This document shows, one piece after another, positions 6,399-9,986 of a stretch of 9,986 nucleotides of DNA (its first letter is position 1; each line of letters begins with the position of its first letter). Under the pieces are notes generated by a model. That model was given only the letters and a program-made list of their open reading frames with translations, did not search any database and was not told the origin of the DNA. Location of the stretch: assembly GCA_011043375.1 (NCBI GenBank), contig DQYP01000283.1:1-9986 (forward strand), written 5' to 3'. Source of the stretch: Thermotogaceae bacterium (lineage in GTDB: Bacteria; Thermotogota; Thermotogae; B21-G9; HyVt-16). A program made the translations under genes and the position numbers.

Positions 6399-7740
6399 AC
6401 TTATCGTATCTACCCTGAAGAAGGGGAGCTATCTTCTTTGCCATGCTGTCACAAGCTTCTTGAGCTGTAACTTTTCCGTACAGTATGTTACCGACTTCTT
6501 GATACATTATATCAGCAATTTTGTTCCAGTTCCTCAGATAATAACTCGGTGCTCTTCTACCGTAGTTCAAAAGATAATCTATAACTGCTTCTTTGTATTC
6601 TGGTGGATGAACCTTGGGATCGAGCCATTTCTCCAGATATTTAGGATCTTTGTACCACCAAATTTGTAATGGCATCCAAAGACCTCCTCTTATCAGTGGA
6701 AGAACTTTTTCACTATCTGTGGACCACTTGTACAATTCCCAAGCAGCTTTTAGGACTTCTGGATCATCTTTAACAGCTTTGGTAAATATAACATTTGGTG
6801 CTCCCAATTCGAGACAAACCGGTTTTTCGAACCTTGGAAGAGGAGCAACTCCGAGCTTTAATCTGCCTTTTTTGGCGAGATCTCCGAGATCTAGCAATGC
6901 CCATTGACCATTTATGGCCATTGCTACCCTCTTGGTTTGAAGAGCAATATGGAACGATGGGAATGCTTCAAGTTGAGCTGGGGTTGGTGCCACGTGATAT
7001 TTATTCACCAAATCTCCGAAGGCTTGGAGTGCTTCAACGGCTTCTGGCTGATTTATCAAAGGAACTTTACCCTCTTCATCACAGATATCTCCACCATTTG
7101 ACCAAATGAATGGTAAGAAGTGTCCCCACCATCTTCCAAATACCACACCGTAGGTCTTTATGTTCTTCGGATCGAATCCTGGTTCGTTGGGATGCTTTCC
7201 GTTCTTGTCAACTGTGAGTTTTATAGCAGTATCGATAAATTTATCCCATGTCCATTCCTCAGGATTTGCAGGTGGATAAGGTACACCTGCTTCATCGAAT
7301 AGTTCTTTGTTATACCACAGTACCATAACTTCTGCAGCAAGATTGGTGCCGAATGTTTTCTTGCCACCACCGTACCAGTACCACGTCATTGGGAGCCTGT
7401 TTTCAATTTGAACGGATGGATCTGAGTCTTGTTTTATGAGTGGAAGTATATCCATAACCTCGCCTTTTTCTGCCCATTCGAACGCCAATCCTTCACCAAG
7501 TTGGGCAACGTGAGGTGGTTTCCCTCCAGCCAACATCGCACTTATCTTTTCATCATAATTACTTGGTACATGAATCGCTTTTACTTTTATTCCTGGATAC
7601 GCCTTTTCGAATGCTTTCAACATATCTTCTTGCGCCTTTCTCTCAAGCGGACTACCCCAATACATATAAGTCAGAGTTATCGTTGAAAACGCCATTGAAA
7701 CCGTTAAAAGCAAAACTAACAAGAACACTAATTTTTTCAC
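6397..7740 (-). CDS. Extracellular sugar-binding protein of an ABC transporter (SBP family 1)
   Basis: This 447-residue solute-binding protein (SBP_bac_1, COG1653) captures the oligosaccharide for the MalF/MalG-type permeases downstream. The N-terminus MKKLVFLLVLLLTVSMAFS is a classic signal peptide with likely cleavage near residue 19. No Cys lipobox follows, so it is probably a free or otherwise retained periplasmic protein, common in Thermotoga. Family landmarks are YMYWGSPLE (25-33), AFEKAYPGIKVKAIHVPS (43-60), ISAMLAGGKPPHVAQLGEG (66-84) and VMVLWYNKELFDEAGVPYPP (138-157), the last a near-universal SBP-1 signature. It is rich in Trp and Tyr, as expected for a sugar-stacking site. Start is GTG, with AGGAGG ending 8 nt upstream and a run of nine A residues just before it. 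The ligand is inferred from the GH127 enzymes on both sides to be an arabinofuranose-containing oligosaccharide; it has not been shown. Confidence 0.92.
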   Translation of the reverse strand: MKKLVFLLVLLLTVSMAFSTITLTYMYWGSPLERKAQEDMLKAFEKAYPGIKVKAIHVPSNYDEKISAMLAGGKPPHVAQLGEGLAFEWAEKGEVMDILPLIKQDSDPSVQIENRLPMTWYWYGGGKKTFGTNLAAEVMVLWYNKELFDEAGVPYPPANPEEWTWDKFIDTAIKLTVDKNGKHPNEPGFDPKNIKTYGVVFGRWWGHFLPFIWSNGGDICDEEGKVPLINQPEAVEALQAFGDLVNKYHVAPTPAQLEAFPSFHIALQTKRVAMAINGQWALLDLGDLAKKGRLKLGVAPLPRFEKPVCLELGAPNVIFTKAVKDDPEVLKAAWELYKWSTDSEKVLPLIRGGLWMPLQIWWYKDPKYLEKWLDPKVHPPEYKEAVIDYLLNYGRRAPSYYLRNWNKIADIMYQEVGNILYGKVTAQEACDSMAKKIAPLLQGRYDK

Positions 7741-7822
7741 AGCGATCCCCTCCTATTTTTTTTTAAAGTCAAGAAAAGTGAAAAAATTTTTGAAAATCCG
7801 TATTTAACTTAACACCTCCCTT
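7741..7822 (-). other. 82-bp AT-rich gap between hydrolase and binding-protein genes
   Basis: On the - strand this gap holds GGAGGTG just after the hydrolase stop, an AAAAATTTTTT tract, a TTGACT (7767-7772), nine A residues and then the AGGAGGGG ribosome-binding site of the binding-protein gene. TTGACT looks like a -35 box, but no -10 box exists at a usable distance before the GTG. I therefore cannot support a complete promoter here. Read-through from upstream, or a non-consensus promoter in the AT-rich part, are both possible. Confidence 0.5.
7813..7819 (-). promoter_or_regulatory. Orphan Shine-Dalgarno-like site GGAGGTG
   Basis: Four bases after the TGA of the hydrolase gene, the - strand reads AAAGGGAGGTGTTAAG. 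It matches the anti-SD complement over GGAGGTG, yet no ATG, GTG or TTG follows at 5-13 nt; the GTG inside it is closed at once by an in-frame stop. It could be a relic of a lost small gene, a ribosome standby site, or chance. Confidence 0.4.
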
Positions 7823-9766
7823 TCAAGATCTTTCGGAATCGATCCATGGAAACTCTGCTATTCTCAAATTACTACAACCGTATGGTATCAACTGAATATC
7901 CTCAACTTGATCGGTTATGTCGTTTGTGGAAACCTTTGGAATTGGTCCTGCTGAATTATCAACGATTTTCCAATTGTTTAATTTGAATCCTTTAGTGTGT
8001 ATGATTATAGGTGGGTTGTCGGGATTGAAGGGTTCAGAGTATGTGTTTAATTTTTCGACTTCGAAATCTTGTGAAAGATCTAAAGCGTAGTTCCAAGGTG
8101 TTCGAGGATAAACTTCGTAGTCAGCAAAGGGTTCTTCGCGCGCAACTTTTTTCCATTCTTCACCTATTCTCAGTCCAAAGAGCAGAGGGCCTCTTTCAAC
8201 ACTTATCGAATCTTGGTACCACTTCGAAAACCTTATCTTTGGTGAGAAGCGGATCCTTACAGTGTTTTTTCCGGGTTTCAGCTTTTTGATTTCAATAAAA
8301 TCTCCTTTCTCAATTTCGAAATTCTCATCATTCACTTTTAAAGATAAATGATCTGACCAATTTGGTATTCTCAATTTCAAGGCTATTTCTCGTTCATCCT
8401 TCAGGATTGTTATGTTCACCTCATCGTCGAATGGATAATCTGTTTCTTCTATGATTTCTATTTTTGAGCCATTGGAAAATTCATATTCTAATTTGCATGG
8501 AGCATAAGCTAAATTAACGAAAGTGTTTTCCTCAATCATCCAAAGATTTGAGACGAACTTTGGCCATCCTTGATGCATGTTGGCTGTGCAACATCCGAAA
8601 TTTGGCTCTAACCCAAAGATGTTTGAATCATCACCGTTATTATACCAATTCCTTGGTGCAATATTGCAAAGCACTTGATTGACCTGCTGATCGTATTGAT
8701 GGGCACAAAAATCCGGTTTTATAGTAGCTGGAAGCGCGTTGTAAGCTACCTTTTCTAGGATATCCCCGAAAACCGGCATACCAAAGATTTTGAAAAGGTT
8801 CTCAAGAGAGAACATGTATTCCACTACCGCACAGAGTTCAGTACCTTGTGTAGGATTTTTTCCATTTAGATGTTCATCTCCACTGAACATTCCATTGGGC
8901 ATTCCATGATATTTCATTACATCTTCGATTGCTTTGAATACCAACTTTTTGTACTTTTCATCTCCGTATCTCAAATATTTCAAAGCTGGTTCCTTGAATG
9001 CCATCGCAACATTCACAATATGTGTTGTGTGGTATTTATAGAAAAGGTCTTGCACTTTTGCCTTTGATATTCCAAACTTTTCAGGAGAATCAAGCAAACC
9101 TTCAAAATCACCTTTAGATAAAAGTTCATGAAATTCTTCCCAGTTCAAATAATAATCAGTGGGTTTTTTATAAGGAAAATCTTCGAACAGATGACTCCAA
9201 TTGATCGATTGCTCAAATAGGCTATCTATAAGATCAATGAGAAATTCATCTTTACTTCTTTCATAAAGCCAAAAAATGGATAAAACATTTTCAAACCCCC
9301 TCGCGGTAGCCCACATTTTCAAGGGATGTGATCTCAAACTCTTCAACTGATACCTAAAATACTTTTTTAAAAAAGATGGAACCCTGTTATCTTTGGTTGC
9401 TTCATAATATTGGGTTATAACTTTGAGCATCACCATTCTTGGCCACCAATCTTTATTACTCTCTGGCCCAAAGAAGCCATCCGATCGCTGGCTATTCAAC
9501 GTCCACTCTATCCATTTTTTTGATTTTTCTATCAAACTCTTGTCTTCAAGTATATAAGCCAAAGGTATCAATCCATCGCAATAATACGGACCTCTCTCCC
9601 AGTTTTCACCATTACCACCAAGCCATCCACTGTTCAACCCAACATCTTCCCAGATCTCTTCGAGATTTCCCGTTAATCCATTCGCTTGGATCTCGAGTTG
9701 TTTTTTTAACCATCCAATTGGTTTTATTGATCCCAACGGTATGTTCTGAAAGGTCGGTTTTTTCAC
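7823..9766 (-). CDS. Divergent GH127-superfamily (DUF1680) glycoside hydrolase, probable sugar-furanosidase
   Basis: This 647-residue protein belongs to the PF07944 superfamily but to a different branch from the operon's terminal GH127. Counting from the chosen GTG, the zinc-site motifs are kept: TELCAVVEYM with Glu310 and Cys312, and FGCCTANMHQGWPKF with Cys392 (expected nucleophile) and Cys393. A candidate acid/base Glu298 lies in SGDEH, only 12 residues before Glu310 instead of 16. Other typical features are GSIKPIGWLKKQL near the N-terminus, YHTTHIVNVAMA (245-256), RIPNW (466-470) and the C-terminal LIPYGCSNLRIAEFPW. There is no signal peptide, so it is cytoplasmic. GTG at 9766 is preferred to ATG at 9796 because AAGGAGG lies 7 nt before the GTG and nothing SD-like precedes the ATG. 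Characterised relatives cleave beta-L-arabinofuranosides or, in the rhamnogalacturonan-II pathway, aceric acid, so the sugar is uncertain. It is the first enzyme gene after the regulator. Confidence 0.88.
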   Translation of the reverse strand: MKKPTFQNIPLGSIKPIGWLKKQLEIQANGLTGNLEEIWEDVGLNSGWLGGNGENWERGPYYCDGLIPLAYILEDKSLIEKSKKWIEWTLNSQRSDGFFGPESNKDWWPRMVMLKVITQYYEATKDNRVPSFLKKYFRYQLKSLRSHPLKMWATARGFENVLSIFWLYERSKDEFLIDLIDSLFEQSINWSHLFEDFPYKKPTDYYLNWEEFHELLSKGDFEGLLDSPEKFGISKAKVQDLFYKYHTTHIVNVAMAFKEPALKYLRYGDEKYKKLVFKAIEDVMKYHGMPNGMFSGDEHLNGKNPTQGTELCAVVEYMFSLENLFKIFGMPVFGDILEKVAYNALPATIKPDFCAHQYDQQVNQVLCNIAPRNWYNNGDDSNIFGLEPNFGCCTANMHQGWPKFVSNLWMIEENTFVNLAYAPCKLEYEFSNGSKIEIIEETDYPFDDEVNITILKDEREIALKLRIPNWSDHLSLKVNDENFEIEKGDFIEIKKLKPGKNTVRIRFSPKIRFSKWYQDSISVERGPLLFGLRIGEEWKKVAREEPFADYEVYPRTPWNYALDLSQDFEVEKLNTYSEPFNPDNPPIIIHTKGFKLNNWKIVDNSAGPIPKVSTNDITDQVEDIQLIPYGCSNLRIAEFPWIDSERS

Positions 9767-9855
9767 TATCAAACCTCCTTGCTTTTTAAGCTCCATGGTG
9801 GTGATATCAATTATGTTATCTCTTCCTTAGCTTCTATCATCACTACTAGTTAACA
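9767..9855 (-). other. 89-bp gap between regulator and hydrolase genes; possible operator or promoter region
   Basis: This stretch contains the hydrolase ribosome-binding site, the 8-bp palindrome TGATATCA at 9802-9809, and a TAGTAGTGATGATAG stretch near 9839-9853. A TAACATAAT sequence could serve as a -10 region, but no -35-like hexamer lies 16-18 bp upstream. I therefore do not assign a promoter. If the regulator is autoregulatory, its operator would more likely lie upstream of its own gene, outside the window. Confidence 0.35.
9774..9780 (-). promoter_or_regulatory. Ribosome-binding site that fixes the hydrolase start at GTG 9766
   Basis: The - strand reads AAGGAGG followed by TTTGATA and GTG, a 7-nt spacing. 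The site lies inside the 10 codons that would be added by starting at ATG 9796, where the upstream bases GATATCACCACC have no SD character. This supports the shorter, 647-residue protein. Confidence 0.85.
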
Positions 9856-9986
9856 CTATCCTCGAGACTTATGTTCGTATTCTCTGATATCTTCGATGTC
9901 CAGATCTATGATTTTCTGATAGATCCCAAGGGCTTTTTCTAAATTTCTTTCCCTTATTTTTTCGAACAATAATCGATGATATGGTA
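9856..9986 (-). CDS. C-terminal fragment of a probable GntR-family regulator with FCD domain, partial
   Basis: The open frame enters from the right edge and ends at TAG (9856-9858), giving 42 residues that start PYHRLLFEKIRERNLEKALG and end REYEHKSRG. The pattern H-R-x-L-x-x-x-I-x-x-R-[DN]-x-E-K-A matches the last helices of FCD ligand-binding domains in FadR-subfamily GntR regulators, which usually bind organic acids or sugars and often a metal. The His usually found about 16 residues after Glu-Lys-Ala, in a Met-x-x-His-Leu-like pattern, is not evident here: IIDLDIED occupies that place. The N-terminal DNA-binding domain is outside the window. It is encoded on the same strand as and just upstream of the arabinofuranoside operon, so it plausibly controls that operon. 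The family call is a recollected pattern on a short fragment. Confidence 0.6.
   Translation of the reverse strand, partial: PYHRLLFEKIRERNLEKALGIYQKIIDLDIEDIREYEHKSRG

Noticed and set aside
7767..7772. TTGACT as the -35 box of a promoter for the binding-protein gene
   Set aside because: The bases 16-18 nt downstream fall in the ribosome-binding site and contain no -10-like hexamer.
9439..9789. 116-residue open frame on the + strand
   Set aside because: It lies wholly antisense to the strongly supported hydrolase gene, is low in complexity, resembles no family I know, and lacks a good ribosome-binding site.
9767..9796. ATG at 9796 as start of the divergent hydrolase
   Set aside because: No SD precedes it, and the extra 10 codons contain the strong AAGGAGG site that serves GTG 9766.
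1..9986. Search for CRISPR repeats, tRNA/rRNA genes, transposase genes and phage genes
   Set aside because: No spaced direct repeats, cloverleaf-like sequences or mobile-element proteins were seen. The window is almost entirely filled by transporter and hydrolase genes.

Overview
The window looks like chromosomal DNA of a thermophilic bacterium of the Thermotogota, most likely a Pseudothermotoga- or Thermotoga-like species. This rests on the moderately low GC content, very strong Shine-Dalgarno (SD) sequences, frequent GTG starts, an exported sugar-binding protein without a lipobox, and dense sugar-transport operons. No species-level marker is present, so the assignment is an inference.

Two operons converge on a shared terminator near 2729-2755. 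On the + strand, from the left edge, come the last 43 residues of a probable family-5 (Opp/Dpp-type) substrate-binding protein, an intergenic hairpin, then oppB-like (213-1184) and oppC-like (1198-2727) permease genes. The OppC-like protein is far longer than usual because of a large segment between its first membrane helix and its transport domain. No ATPase genes follow oppC; the unit ends there.

On the - strand, from the right edge leftward, are the C-terminus of a probable FCD-type GntR regulator (9856-9986), a divergent DUF1680/GH127-superfamily hydrolase (7823-9766), a sugar-binding protein (6397-7740), two CUT1-type sugar permeases (5463-6347 and 4616-5461) and a canonical GH127 beta-L-arabinofuranosidase (2755-4611). 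The last three genes are tightly packed (1-4 nt apart), and a perfect 28-bp palindrome separates the binding-protein gene from the permeases.

The - strand unit reads as an uptake-and-degradation operon. An extracellular oligosaccharide is captured by the binding protein, imported by the two permeases with an ATPase encoded elsewhere, and cleaved in the cytoplasm by two GH127-superfamily enzymes that both keep the Glu-x-Cys and Cys-Cys zinc/nucleophile motifs. The likely substrate is a beta-L-arabinofuranose-containing plant oligosaccharide, but the second enzyme is divergent and its sugar cannot be read from sequence. The neighbouring Opp-like transporter may carry oligosaccharides rather than peptides, as several Thermotoga Opp homologues do.

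No RNA genes, CRISPR arrays, insertion sequences or phage genes were seen. Nearly all of the window is coding; the intergenic gaps are all under 100 bp.
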